DNA from: an uncultured Algibacter sp.
GTDB lineage: Bacteria > Bacteroidota > Bacteroidia > Flavobacteriales > Flavobacteriaceae
Assembly: GCA_937958265.1 (NCBI GenBank)
Contig: CALGNX010000011.1
Span: 112,234-176,233 of the forward strand
Direction of reading: 5' to 3'
Length of the DNA: 64,000 nucleotides
Part shown: piece after piece, positions 38,165 through 47,500 of the stretch
How positions within the stretch are numbered: the stretch's first letter is position 1
How the letters are laid out: every line of letters starts with the position of its first letter
Translations under genes and position numbers: made by a program
Notes under the pieces: generated by a model
The model's input: only the letters and a program-made list of their open reading frames with translations
Database searches by the model: none
What the model was told of the DNA's origin: nothing

Positions 38165-38525
38165 CAGTATTGTAAAGTGTATCGCCAAAAGTTAATTTTT
38201 CATTCAGCTAGTTTATAGCCTTTTGGGATTGTCTAGATCTTAATATATTTTTCCCTATTAAATTAGTTCTAGTGTTCTTTTGTCTTTAACGCTTTCTCTT
38301 TTGTGCATTTAATAAAAATTACTGCTAAATATTTTACGAATAGTTTGGCGTTGTTTTTTCGCTAAAAGAATTAAAAATATAAACAATAACTTTGGTTATT
38401 GTTTATATTTTAAGCGAGGTGGAAACAAAAAAATGAGAGAAAAATATAGGTAATATTAAATAGAATACTACTAGCAGTTAAAAAATAAAATTTATAAAAA
38501 AATAGATATTAAACCTTTTTTACCT
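38165..38525. other. Intergenic gap with a strong hairpin
   Basis: A 361-base gap. I see no gene. Its notable element is the perfect inverted repeat at 38375-38410. The last 60 bases before the PH-domain gene are A-rich. Confidence 0.5.
38375..38410 (+). terminator. Perfect 16-bp inverted repeat, likely terminator
   Basis: AAATATAAACAATAAC (38375-38390), loop TTTG, then GTTATTGTTTATATTT (38395-38410): a perfect stem ending in a T-rich run. It lies about 210 bases after the upstream stop, so it could end a long 3' UTR or a small RNA I cannot otherwise see. Confidence 0.55.
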
Positions 38526-39047
38526 TTGAGCTTTTCAAACCTGCAAATTCACGATATCGATTTACCCAATATAGAAACCCTTGTTTTAAAGCCTATTTCA
38601 AAATCCTATTTTAAAATTATAGCATTAAATAAATTAGCAATTTACCTGGGTTTGTTTAGCTTGACTTTTGTTATTAAATTTATTTTGGTAGTAAAAGAAG
38701 ATTTAGAATTCAATACGTCGATACTAGCTACCGTACTTTTAATATTTTGTTTAGTTAATTTTATCCTATCTATATTAGCTTTTAAAAAGCAAAAATACGC
38801 TATTCGTGAGCAAGATGTTATCTATTCAAAAGGCCTAATTGTGCATACTATAATTACAGTTCCTATATCTAGAATTCAACATGTAGAAGAATCTCGGAGC
38901 TGGTTGTCGCAATACTTAGGATTATCTACCCTTAAAATATTTACGGCAGGGGAAGCAGGTAGCGATTTAAATATAAAAGGCTTACCGCATTTAGAAGCCA
39001 AACAAATTAAGCAAATTATTAGCGAAAAGCTTAATGGAAGACACTAA
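38526..39047 (+). CDS. PH domain-containing membrane protein (YdbS-like)
   Basis: A 173-residue inner-membrane protein. Two membrane helices (about 32-50 FSLTFVIKFILV and 60-82 ILATVLLIFCLVNFILSILAF) are followed by a bacterial PH (bPH2) domain: QDVIYSKGLIVHTIITVPISRIQHVEESRSWLSQYLGLSTLKIFTAG region, quoted here in parts (PISRIQHVEE, LGLSTLKIFTAG). The start is TTG at 38526; no ATG is in frame nearby. The gene overlaps its YdbT-like partner by 14 bases, so they are co-translated. Function unknown; the pair is widespread. Confidence 0.88.
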   Translation: MSFSNLQIHDIDLPNIETLVLKPISKSYFKIIALNKLAIYLGLFSLTFVIKFILVVKEDLEFNTSILATVLLIFCLVNFILSILAFKKQKYAIREQDVIYSKGLIVHTIITVPISRIQHVEESRSWLSQYLGLSTLKIFTAGEAGSDLNIKGLPHLEAKQIKQIISEKLNGRH

Positions 39048-40536
39048 TTTTTCAAAACCTACAAGGCAGTCCACCAAAGGTATTATTGTAATTTTTGCAT
39101 TTAACACAATAAAGTTTGTAAAAAGGTATGCCGTACTTCTTCTTCCTTTTGGAGTGTCGTTAATACAACAAAAATCATTTGCACGAATTACACCTTTAAT
39201 AATGGTGTTGACTTTAGTATGTTTAGTACTAGTATTATTAATTAGCGCAGTTCTAAAATATATCAATTTCAAATTTCATTTAAGTCAAGACGATTTTTAT
39301 CTCGCGAGTGGTATTATTAACAAAAATGTTACAGTAATTCCTAAATCTAAAATTCAGAATGTATACATTAAGGAAAATTTTTTACAACAACTTATACAGG
39401 TGGTTTCTTTAAAAATTGAAACAGCAGGTGATACGATATCTGAAATTGAAATTAATGCATTGGATAAACCAACAGCTCTATTATTAAAAAAAGAATTATA
39501 CAATAAGGCACATGTTCAATATGAGGAAACTATACCAAAAGAAAAAACAGAAAAACACAATGTATTTTTTAAAGTAACAGCAAAACGTTTGTTATTAGAA
39601 GGTTTATCTCAAAATCATTTTAAGAGTTTTTTATTAATCATTCTTTTTATTTTTGGTTTGTATAACGAATTTAAAGAGTTTTTAGAGGTATTAGAATTAG
39701 AAAAACAATTAAATGGTTTTATTAATTTAGAAAAAAACGACTTTTTAAACCATGTAATTACAAATGTAATTATTGTAATAGGAGTTATTTTTCTTTCATT
39801 TTTATTTTCGGTTGTTAAAACCTTTATTGTTAATTTTAATTTGGAAGTTGTTGAAAACAGTAAAGCTATTGAGATTAATAAAGGACTTTTTAATAAATTA
39901 TCGTTAAGCTTAACACCATCTAGAATTCAAAATCTAGTAATTACTACAAATCGTGTGAAACAGTATTTAGGTTTACACAGTTTGGCTGTGAAGCAAGCCA
40001 TGAGTAGTGCAAAACAGCAAAGAAATTTCCAGATTGTAGCCTTAGAAAAAGAACAGCTTAGCGTTTTGTTAAGCAAGTTGTTACCCAACTATATTAGGGA
40101 AGGAAATATAGAAAAACCGCAACCTTATTTTATGCTAATTTCTGCATTGAAAATAGTTGTTTTTAGTGTTTTACTCAATAGCTTGGCTGTATTTCTGTTT
40201 GGAAATGTTATGTTATGGATTAATATAATTTATATGCCTTTGGCAATTTTGTACGTGTATTACGCATACAAAAAAGCGTATTACATTATTTCTCAAAACT
40301 TTATAACGGTTGGTAGCGGCGTGGTAGATACAGTAACTAATATTATAGAAACACATAAAATACAAGGTGTTATTTTAAAACAAACTGTATTTCAACAACG
40401 TCGTAATATTGCCTCTGTGGTTATAATTACGGCTTCAAAAGCTGTTACTATTCCTTATATATCAAAATCAAAAGCTTTATTTGTTTATAATTTTTTGTTA
40501 TATAAGGTCGAATCCCAGAAGAAAGATTGGATGTAA
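39034..40536 (+). CDS. PH domain-containing membrane protein (YdbT-like)
   Basis: A 500-residue membrane protein with three bPH2-type domains separated by pairs of membrane helices. Each domain has an SRIQ/SKIQNV-like core: IPKSKIQNVYIKENF near residue 105, LTPSRIQNLVITTNRV near 300, and IETHKIQGVILKQTVF near 440. Helix pairs lie near 15-80, 190-265 and 365-410. The ATG overlaps the YdbS-like gene by 14 bases. The Bacillus homologues relate to envelope stress or antibiotic tolerance; the role here is not known. Confidence 0.88.
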   Translation: MEDTNFSKPTRQSTKGIIVIFAFNTIKFVKRYAVLLLPFGVSLIQQKSFARITPLIMVLTLVCLVLVLLISAVLKYINFKFHLSQDDFYLASGIINKNVTVIPKSKIQNVYIKENFLQQLIQVVSLKIETAGDTISEIEINALDKPTALLLKKELYNKAHVQYEETIPKEKTEKHNVFFKVTAKRLLLEGLSQNHFKSFLLIILFIFGLYNEFKEFLEVLELEKQLNGFINLEKNDFLNHVITNVIIVIGVIFLSFLFSVVKTFIVNFNLEVVENSKAIEINKGLFNKLSLSLTPSRIQNLVITTNRVKQYLGLHSLAVKQAMSSAKQQRNFQIVALEKEQLSVLLSKLLPNYIREGNIEKPQPYFMLISALKIVVFSVLLNSLAVFLFGNVMLWINIIYMPLAILYVYYAYKKAYYIISQNFITVGSGVVDTVTNIIETHKIQGVILKQTVFQQRRNIASVVIITASKAVTIPYISKSKALFVYNFLLYKVESQKKDWM

Positions 40537-40571
40537 ATATGTATTTTTGTTGTTAGATAAATTAAAAAGTT

Positions 40572-41057
40572 ATGTTAGTAGAGTTTAATACGTTACCAGA
40601 AGAATCAAGAGTTTGGATATACCAGGCTAATCGTTCTTTTTCAGCGGTAGAGATTAATGAAATTGAAAGTAAACTCAATGTTTTTATTGAAAATTGGGCT
40701 GCGCATGGTAGCGATTTACAAGCTGGTTATACAATAAAATACAAACGTTTTATAGTTTTAGGTTTAAATCAAAGTGCAAATAATGCCACAGGTTGCTCAA
40801 TAGATGCTTCTGTTCATTTTATACAGCAATTAGAGAAAGATTATGATGTAGATTTAATGGATAAAATGAATGTCTCTTACAAACAAGGTGAATTTATAGC
40901 TTATAAAACACTAACAGATTTTAGAAAAATGGCTAAAGATAAAGCAGTCTCTAAAAAAACTATTGTATTTAATAATTTAGTTAATAATATTGCAGAGTTT
41001 AAAGAAAATTGGGAAGTACCAGCTAGTGATAGTTGGCATTCTAGATTTATAAAATAG
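40572..41057 (+). CDS. Conserved Bacteroidota protein, often misnamed ABC transporter ATPase
   Basis: A 161-residue cytoplasmic protein. Orthologues carry the automatic name ABC transporter ATPase, but there is no Walker A, Walker B or signature motif here. Conserved-looking stretches are RVWIYQANRSFS near 14, WAAHGSDLQAGY near 43 and GCSIDASVHFIQQLE near 78; the protein ends DSWHSRFIK. The Cys-Ser-x-Asp-x-Ser segment and the HG motif could be functional. It follows the PH-domain pair by 35 bases, so it may be in their operon. True function unknown. Confidence 0.82.
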   Translation: MLVEFNTLPEESRVWIYQANRSFSAVEINEIESKLNVFIENWAAHGSDLQAGYTIKYKRFIVLGLNQSANNATGCSIDASVHFIQQLEKDYDVDLMDKMNVSYKQGEFIAYKTLTDFRKMAKDKAVSKKTIVFNNLVNNIAEFKENWEVPASDSWHSRFIK

Positions 41058-41141
41058 CAGTTATTATTGTTATTAATTGTACACAATCATTTTTTTTAAA
41101 CAACATGCTTTTTAAATTTTTAAGCTAACGTTAATTAAATA

Positions 41142-41172
41142 AAAAGCCCAAAATAGTTAATTTTGGGCTTTT
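41142..41172. terminator. Bidirectional terminator between convergent genes
   Basis: AAAAGCCCAAAAT (from 41142) and ATTTTGGGCTTTT (to 41172) form a near-perfect stem with A and T tracts on the two sides. It sits 85 bases after one stop and 8 bases from the other. Confidence 0.85.
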
Positions 41173-41179
41173 ATATGTT

Positions 41180-41953
41180 TTATTCATTTATAAGTAAGGG
41201 GGTTTTTCCGTCTGTAATAATAACCTTACTGTTTGGAGATTCTGATAATTTATTAAAAGCTTCAATACTTCTTAATTTAATAATATCGGTTGTTAACCCT
41301 TCGGCAAGAATTTTTTGCGAATCACTTTCACCTTTCGCCTCAATGATTTTGCGTTTTGCTTCTAGTGTAGCTTCTTGTATAATAAATTCCATACGCATCG
41401 CATCTTGTTCAGCTTGTAATTTTTGCTCGATAGATTGTGCTAAACCTCTAGGCAGTTGTATACGTTTCATAAGTACTGCGATAAGCTCTATACCTTCGGC
41501 TTGCTTTTCTAAATTAATAAGCATTTTATCTTTAATTTCAGATTCAATTTTAGCACGCATTCCGGAGTGCATGTCTTTAGCATAAAACTGCGCACAAACA
41601 TCAGATGCAGCCGATCTAAATACACTAGTAATAACAGATTCGTATTCTTGCCCTAAGTTTTCTAGTATCATAGGTATTTTATCCCTTTGTAAACGGTAAA
41701 GTATTGAAATTTCAGAATCTACACTTAAACCTTCCTTTGTTGGTAAACTTAAAATTAATTTAATATTGTTAGTTTTTGTGGACTCTTTAATTATCTTACT
41801 AATAAAGGGGTTGTAAATTATTGTACCTTGTGTAGATACTGTATTGTTAAATTTTCCTAAGGTTTGTTTAATACCTGCTTCTCCTGGTCTAACAACTGCG
41901 CAACTAGAGCATATTAGTGCTAGACCTAACCCATAAATTAAATTTGATTTCAT
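41180..41953 (-). CDS. Prohibitin-like SPFH/Band 7 lipoprotein
   Basis: A 257-residue envelope protein. A lipobox (LALICSSCAVV, Cys about 18) predicts a lipid anchor. The SPFH domain covers about 23-200: RPGEAGIKQTLGKF at the start, TKEGLSVDSEISILYRL and FRSAASDVCAQFYAKDMHS in the middle, IELIAVLMKRIQLP. It ends with the coiled Ala/Glu-rich helix (QAEQDAMRMEFIIQEATLEAKR region) and LRSIEAFNKLSESPNSKVIITDG, as in prohibitins. SPFH proteins form membrane scaffolds and often control proteases. It stands alone. Confidence 0.9.
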   Translation of the reverse strand: MKSNLIYGLGLALICSSCAVVRPGEAGIKQTLGKFNNTVSTQGTIIYNPFISKIIKESTKTNNIKLILSLPTKEGLSVDSEISILYRLQRDKIPMILENLGQEYESVITSVFRSAASDVCAQFYAKDMHSGMRAKIESEIKDKMLINLEKQAEGIELIAVLMKRIQLPRGLAQSIEQKLQAEQDAMRMEFIIQEATLEAKRKIIEAKGESDSQKILAEGLTTDIIKLRSIEAFNKLSESPNSKVIITDGKTPLLINE

Positions 41954-42336
41954 AACGTTGCTTTTTTAGTGTTCTTTTTTAATAACTTAAGTTTTAATAC
42001 AGTAATATTTTAATTTTTTATTATAAAAATTATATTTTTCTTACTTAATTAGCCTTTAAATAAGTAATTCAAAATTAGCACATCTTAATCATATGTTTTT
42101 ATTAATATTTATTATAAAAAACATTAATTTTATTTATGGTTTTTATATCTAAATAAGATCTTTTCTTAAAACATACACATGTATTATTCCAATGCTTTTG
42201 TGTCTTACTTTAAAAAATAGTGTGTAAAAAACGTTTTGTAATAAACTTCTTAAGAATTCTATCATAAACTCTTTTTATCTTCCTTTTAAAAGTCTTATTT
42301 TGGCATGGTTTTAATATAACAAGGGTTATATTACAA
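41954..42336. other. AT-rich divergent intergenic gap
   Basis: A 383-base gap between two divergent genes, strongly AT-rich. I see no ORF, RNA gene or clear hairpin. It must hold promoters for both sides, but no convincing TTG/TAnnTTTG pair was found. Confidence 0.5.
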
Positions 42337-42366
42337 ATGGTTACATACCTCTTAATTAAACTTTTT

Positions 42367-45285
42367 ATGCGTAAAATATTTATTACTGCATTATTGTTAA
42401 TAACAGCACTACAAACTTTTGCTCAATTAAACAATAATCCATTATTAACGTCAGATCCTGATGCCCAAAAAAAATGGGTTGATAAATTATATGCATCAAT
42501 GTCACTAGAGGAAAAAGTTGGACAATTATATATGGTGCAAGTTATGTCTAACCAAAATGAAAACACGAAACAAAAAGTAATTAATATTATTAATAAGCAC
42601 CACATTGGTGGTATAATTTACTCCACTGGAAATCCGGGAAAACAGGCTAGGTTAAATAATGAATTACAAGAGGTTTCCAAAATTCCATTATTAATTGGTA
42701 TGGATGCAGAGTGGGGTTTAAGTATGCGTTTAGATAAAACCTTTGCGTTTCCATGGAATATGACGCTGGGTGCCATACAGAATAATTGGTTAGTGGAGCA
42801 AACAGGAAAGCATGTTGGAGAACATTGTAAGCGTTTAGGAGTGCATTTTAACTTTGCACCCGTTGTGGATATTAACACTAATCCTAAAAATCCAATAATA
42901 GGGAATAGATCTTTTGGTGAAGACCGAGATAATGTGACTAGGAAGGCCGCAGCATTTATGAAAGGCATGCAAACTGCTGGTGTTTTGGCGAGTGCTAAGC
43001 ATTTTCCTGGGCATGGGGATACAGATCAAGACTCGCATATAACTCTACCTACTGTGAGTTTTACGAAAAAACGTATTGATTCTATTGAGTTGTATCCGTA
43101 CAGAAAATTAATTAAAGAAGGCCTTTCTAGTGTTATGGTTGCACATTTAAATGTGCCAAGTTTGGAGCCACGCAAAGGGTATCCTTCATCTTTATCAAAG
43201 GGTATTGTAACAGATATTTTAAAAGAGCGTTTAGGTTTTCAAGGTCTTATCTTTACAGATGCTTTAACCATGAAGGGGGCTGCAGATTTTAGTGAAACCG
43301 GTGCTATTGACCTTGCTGCATTTCAAGCCGGTAACGATGTTATGTTAATGTCTGAAGATGTGGGTGTGGGTGTTTCAAAAATCATAGAGGCTTGCAATAG
43401 AGGGGATATTACAGAAGCACGTTTAGAACATTCTGTAAAAAAAATTCTTCAAGCTAAATATAAGGTTGGTTTAAATAATTACAAACCAATAGTGCTAAAT
43501 AACTTAAATAAGGATCTAAATAGGTTAATGGATAACATACTTTATGGTGAGTTGTTTGAAAACGCTATTACCGTTGTGAAAAATAAGGATGATGCATTAC
43601 CGCTAAGAGATTTGGAAGCAAAAAGTATAGCTTATGTAAGGTTGGGAGACGACTCTGGCGCACCGTTTTTAGATGAGTTAAAAAAATATACGAAAGTGCA
43701 CGCCATAACATCAGACGATTTATCTTCCTTAATGGATAAATTAAAACCTTATAATACTGTTATAATTGGTTTTCATCGTTCAAACGATTCTCCTTGGAAA
43801 AGTTTTAAATTTACAAACAAACAGTTGGTATGGTTACATGAAATAGCACAATCGCACAAGGTTATTTTGGATGCATTTGTAAAACCCTACGCACTTGCAG
43901 ATTTAAAAACAATAGCTAATATAGAAAGTATTGTGCTAAGTTATCAAAACAGTGAAATAGCACAACGAAAATCAGCACAAATTATTTTTGGTGCCTTAGC
44001 GGCGAAGGGTGTTTTGCCGGTGTCAATTGGGCAACATTTTAAAGTAGGAGATGGTATTTCGTATAATGAAATTAAACGTTTGGCTTACGCTATTCCAGAA
44101 CGTGTCGGGATGAGTTCTGAGAAATTGAAAAAAATCGATTCAATAGCCCAATTAGCAGTAAATCGTAAAATGACACCCGGTATACAATTATTAGTTGCCC
44201 GAAAAGGCAAAGTAATTTACAATAAGAATTTTGGGAAACATACCTATAGAGGTAAAGAAAATGTTGATTTTGATGATATTTATGACGTCGCATCTTTAAC
44301 AAAAATTCTAGCGACTCTTCCTTTATTAATGGAGCTTGAAGAAACCGGAGTTGTAAACTTAAATACAAAACTTTCAGAAATTCTTCCAGAGTATAAAAAT
44401 TCTAATAAAGCCAATATTACTTTAAAAAGTATGTTGTCTCATTATGCACAATTAAGGCCTTGGGAGCCGTTTTATTATAAAACATTAAACAGCGAAACTA
44501 AACGACCTAGTAGTAAATACTACAGCACGACTCGAAGTGAAGCGTTTAATATTGAAGTTTCTAATAACTTGTTTTTAAGAACAGATTACAAGGACTCCAT
44601 ACCCGAAATTATTAAAAATTCTGAGTTATTAAAAAGAAAAAGGTATCGTTATAGTGATTTTCCTTATTATATTTTGAAGAAATTTATAGAGAAACACTAC
44701 GGAAAATCATTAGATTATTTGGTGCAATCTCATTTTTATAAATCATTAGGTACAAATAACACTTTGTACAATCCGTATTATAAAATTAGTAGTAAAAAGA
44801 TAGTTCCTACAGAAATAGACGACTATTATCGCTTTGGTAAAGTTCATGGTTTTGTTCATGATATGGGTGCGGCTATGCAAAATGGAGTAGGTGGCCATGC
44901 AGGTATATTTAGTAATGCTAACGATGTTGCGAAAATTATGCAAATGTATTTGCAAAAAGGGTTTTATGGCGGTAAACGTTATTTAAAGCCTGAAACTATA
45001 GACAAATTTAATACGTGCTATTATTGCGAACAGAAAAATAGACGCGGTATAGGGTTTGATAAGCCTCAGTTAGGAAAAACAGGGCCAACTTGTGGTTGTA
45101 TATCTTTAAAAAGTTTTGGACATTCTGGCTTTACAGGAACCTATACATGGGCAGACCCTGAAGAAGAAATTGTTTATGTATTTTTGGCAAATAGAACTTA
45201 CCCCAATGCAGGTAAAAATTTATTGTTACGCGAAAATATACGTACAGAAATACAGCGCTTTATATATGAAGCCATTATAGATTAA
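42367..45285 (+). CDS. Secreted GH3 beta-N-acetylglucosaminidase-like / beta-lactamase fold fusion
   Basis: A 972-residue exported protein from the ATG at 42367, which starts the signal peptide (IFITALLLITALQTFAQ); an upstream in-frame ATG at 42337 would bury it. The GH3 domain (about 35-385) has the NagZ-type motif KHFPGHGDTDQDSH near 211-224 and the nucleophile Asp298 in LIFTDALTMKG. A second GH3 domain lies at about 400-570. A class C beta-lactamase-like serine hydrolase (about 585-970) has Ser643-x-x-Lys646 (ASLTK) and a YSD where YxN is usual. NagZ-type enzymes trim peptidoglycan sugars; the fusion suggests cutting both glycan and peptide. Such fusions are known in Bacteroidota. Confidence 0.9.
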   Translation: MRKIFITALLLITALQTFAQLNNNPLLTSDPDAQKKWVDKLYASMSLEEKVGQLYMVQVMSNQNENTKQKVINIINKHHIGGIIYSTGNPGKQARLNNELQEVSKIPLLIGMDAEWGLSMRLDKTFAFPWNMTLGAIQNNWLVEQTGKHVGEHCKRLGVHFNFAPVVDINTNPKNPIIGNRSFGEDRDNVTRKAAAFMKGMQTAGVLASAKHFPGHGDTDQDSHITLPTVSFTKKRIDSIELYPYRKLIKEGLSSVMVAHLNVPSLEPRKGYPSSLSKGIVTDILKERLGFQGLIFTDALTMKGAADFSETGAIDLAAFQAGNDVMLMSEDVGVGVSKIIEACNRGDITEARLEHSVKKILQAKYKVGLNNYKPIVLNNLNKDLNRLMDNILYGELFENAITVVKNKDDALPLRDLEAKSIAYVRLGDDSGAPFLDELKKYTKVHAITSDDLSSLMDKLKPYNTVIIGFHRSNDSPWKSFKFTNKQLVWLHEIAQSHKVILDAFVKPYALADLKTIANIESIVLSYQNSEIAQRKSAQIIFGALAAKGVLPVSIGQHFKVGDGISYNEIKRLAYAIPERVGMSSEKLKKIDSIAQLAVNRKMTPGIQLLVARKGKVIYNKNFGKHTYRGKENVDFDDIYDVASLTKILATLPLLMELEETGVVNLNTKLSEILPEYKNSNKANITLKSMLSHYAQLRPWEPFYYKTLNSETKRPSSKYYSTTRSEAFNIEVSNNLFLRTDYKDSIPEIIKNSELLKRKRYRYSDFPYYILKKFIEKHYGKSLDYLVQSHFYKSLGTNNTLYNPYYKISSKKIVPTEIDDYYRFGKVHGFVHDMGAAMQNGVGGHAGIFSNANDVAKIMQMYLQKGFYGGKRYLKPETIDKFNTCYYCEQKNRRGIGFDKPQLGKTGPTCGCISLKSFGHSGFTGTYTWADPEEEIVYVFLANRTYPNAGKNLLLRENIRTEIQRFIYEAIID

Positions 45286-45380
45286 ATTTAAAGACATAAA
45301 AAGGGTATTTAAATACAGATATAAATTATTACGTAAGTATGCTTTCTGTATTTTTAATACCATAATATAGATTAATTGTT

Positions 45381-46517
45381 ATGAAAATAGGTATTGTATG
45401 TTATCCAACATTTGGAGGTAGTGGTGTAGTAGCAACGGAATTGGGTTTAGAGCTTTCAAAACGCGGACACCAAATACATTTTATTACTTATAATCAGCCT
45501 GTTAGGTTGGAGTTAGTTAGTAACAATGTACATTATCACGAAGTTGTTGTGCCAGAATATCCATTATTTCATTACCAGCCTTACGAGTTGGCATTATCGA
45601 GCAAATTAGTAGATATGGTAAAGCTTCACGGTATTGAGATATTACATGTACACTACGCTATCCCGCATGCTTATGCTGCTTATATGGCTAAGAAAATGTT
45701 GTTAGAAGAGGGTATTAATTTACCTATTGTAACCACGCTTCACGGTACAGATATTACGTTAGTAGGCAGTCATCCATTTTATAAACCAGCGGTAACATTT
45801 AGTATTAATAAATCGGATGCGGTTACAACGGTATCTCAAAGCTTAAAGGATGATACCTTGCGTTTATTCGATATAAAAAATAATATTGCAGTGGTTCCTA
45901 ATTTTATAGATTTAGAGAAATACAATCATAACTTTACAGATTGCCAGCGTGGCATGATGGCTACTGAAGATGAAAAAATAATTACACATATTAGTAATTT
46001 ACGCCCCGTAAAACGTGTTCAGGACGTGATAAGAGTTTTTAATAATATACAAAAAGAAATACCATCAAAATTAATGTTTATTGGTGAAGGTCCAGAAAAG
46101 GAAAAAGTAGAATTACAGTGCCAAAAATTAGGCATTACAGACAAGGTTGTTTTTTTTGGAAGAAGTAACGAAATTGATAAAATTTTATGTTTTACCGATT
46201 TATTTTTATTACCATCTCAAACCGAAAGTTTTGGTTTGGTTGCATTAGAGGCTATGGCATCTGGAGTCCCAGTAATATCCAGTAATACTGGCGGCTTACC
46301 AGAAGTGAATATCCATGGAGAATCTGGGTTTTTAAGTAATGTTGGTGATGTTGAAGATATGACTAAAAATGCGTTACATATTTTAAGAGATGAAACACGA
46401 TTAAAAACCTTTAAGAATAAAGCGCGTAAGGAAGCCTTAAAGTTTGATTTACATGCTGTTGTGCCAAAGTATGAAGCTATATATAAAGCGACCTTAGCTA
46501 AGCGATCGGTATTATAA
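45381..46517 (+). CDS. bshA: N-acetyl-alpha-D-glucosaminyl L-malate synthase
   Basis: The first enzyme of bacillithiol synthesis: it transfers GlcNAc from UDP-GlcNAc to L-malate. The 378-residue GT4 enzyme opens IGIVCYPTFGGSGVVATELG, the typical BshA N-terminus. HVHYAIPHAYAAYMAK, TTLHGTDITLVGSHPFY and the donor-site SQTESFGLVALEAMASGVPVISSNTGGLPE follow. The family match is strong; the bacillithiol assignment rests on the BshA-specific N-terminal and LHGTD segments. Its 3' end is 13 bases from a convergent gene with no visible terminator between them. Confidence 0.93.
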   Translation: MKIGIVCYPTFGGSGVVATELGLELSKRGHQIHFITYNQPVRLELVSNNVHYHEVVVPEYPLFHYQPYELALSSKLVDMVKLHGIEILHVHYAIPHAYAAYMAKKMLLEEGINLPIVTTLHGTDITLVGSHPFYKPAVTFSINKSDAVTTVSQSLKDDTLRLFDIKNNIAVVPNFIDLEKYNHNFTDCQRGMMATEDEKIITHISNLRPVKRVQDVIRVFNNIQKEIPSKLMFIGEGPEKEKVELQCQKLGITDKVVFFGRSNEIDKILCFTDLFLLPSQTESFGLVALEAMASGVPVISSNTGGLPEVNIHGESGFLSNVGDVEDMTKNALHILRDETRLKTFKNKARKEALKFDLHAVVPKYEAIYKATLAKRSVL

Positions 46518-46530
46518 ATTATCTATTAGT

Positions 46531-47190
46531 TTAATGGTAAGCTTTGCTTTTAGAATTTACTAATTCCATAATTTCTTCTGGAGAAAGATAATACCGTTTT
46601 ATACGGTCTTTATAAGTTTTGGTAATGTTGGCGTGGTTTAAAATAAAATTTTTAGTTTTTAAAATGTAGTTTCCCATACCTTGTTCAACAGCAAAAGTAT
46701 CTGCAGCTCGCTCGGCTTCAATAATATGGTTTTCAGAAAATAAATAATTAAAACCAAACGCAATTAAGTTTAAATTGCTTCTGTTTTGGTAGTCCAAGAC
46801 GTGTCCGAGTTCATGCCCTATCCAGCCAATTAAAATATCAGAGGGAATGTTCTTTGTTGAAAAAGATTTGCCAGAAATCTTAAATTTTTCGCTTATTAAT
46901 ATCACGTAGCGTCTATTTTTTTTACTTCTAAAAAAACTACCAAACGTCGGTCTGGCCTGCATTGTAGATTTCTTAATATCTTTTTTAAATTTTATTTTAA
47001 TATAATTTTTATTTAACATGGGGTAATAGCTCAAAGCCTTTTCAGCTTCGTTCTTAATTAGTTCGGGTATAATATGCTGTGCACTCATAAAGTTTGATAG
47101 ATTAATAAGAATTAGAAATGTGAGTTTTGAAATCAAGACAGTCTTTATTGTAATATATTTAAATAGTTTTGTTTTGCAATAGCTACTCAT
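46531..47190 (-). CDS. Small exported HExxH zinc metalloprotease-like protein
   Basis: About 219 residues from the ATG at 47188-47190; an upstream in-frame ATG at 47247 would add 19 residues before the signal peptide. A hydrophobic segment (ISKLTFLILINLSNFMSA) suggests export. The catalytic motif GWIGHELGHVLDYQNRS (HELGH at about 126-130) is followed about 30 residues later by EAERAADTFAVEQG, which supplies a third acidic ligand as in M48-like gluzincins. The rest has no recognisable domain. Function unknown. The gene converges on bshA with a 13-base gap. Confidence 0.75.
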   Translation of the reverse strand: MSSYCKTKLFKYITIKTVLISKLTFLILINLSNFMSAQHIIPELIKNEAEKALSYYPMLNKNYIKIKFKKDIKKSTMQARPTFGSFFRSKKNRRYVILISEKFKISGKSFSTKNIPSDILIGWIGHELGHVLDYQNRSNLNLIAFGFNYLFSENHIIEAERAADTFAVEQGMGNYILKTKNFILNHANITKTYKDRIKRYYLSPEEIMELVNSKSKAYH

Positions 47191-47500
47191 GGTCTCGGTT
47201 AATTTTTGTTTCAAATGCGTTAAAATTGATGTTTTTTTAGAAAACAATGCACTATTCTATAAGTTAATTGCAAGGATTTTTAAATGTTTTATTTATTAGT
47301 TTTTATAGGATTTTAAAAGGTTTAAAAATTAACCGATAGTTAATTTTATTCTGCTTTAACTTTTGTATAGCCCTAATAAAAAACGTTTTAAAATGTTAAA
47401 AGCATTTTTAGAAATAATAATTGATAACGCAATAGGTTATAATTTATATCTTTATAATCCTTTGAAAAATCTCTATATTTTCAATAAAATTTAAGGTCTC

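Noticed and set aside
40572..41057. ABC transporter ATPase call for this gene
   Set aside because: No Walker A, Walker B or ABC signature.
41163..41585. Plus-strand frame opposite the prohibitin-like gene
   Set aside because: It is antisense to the SPFH domain, and the Ser/Ile-rich translation is typical of a shadow.
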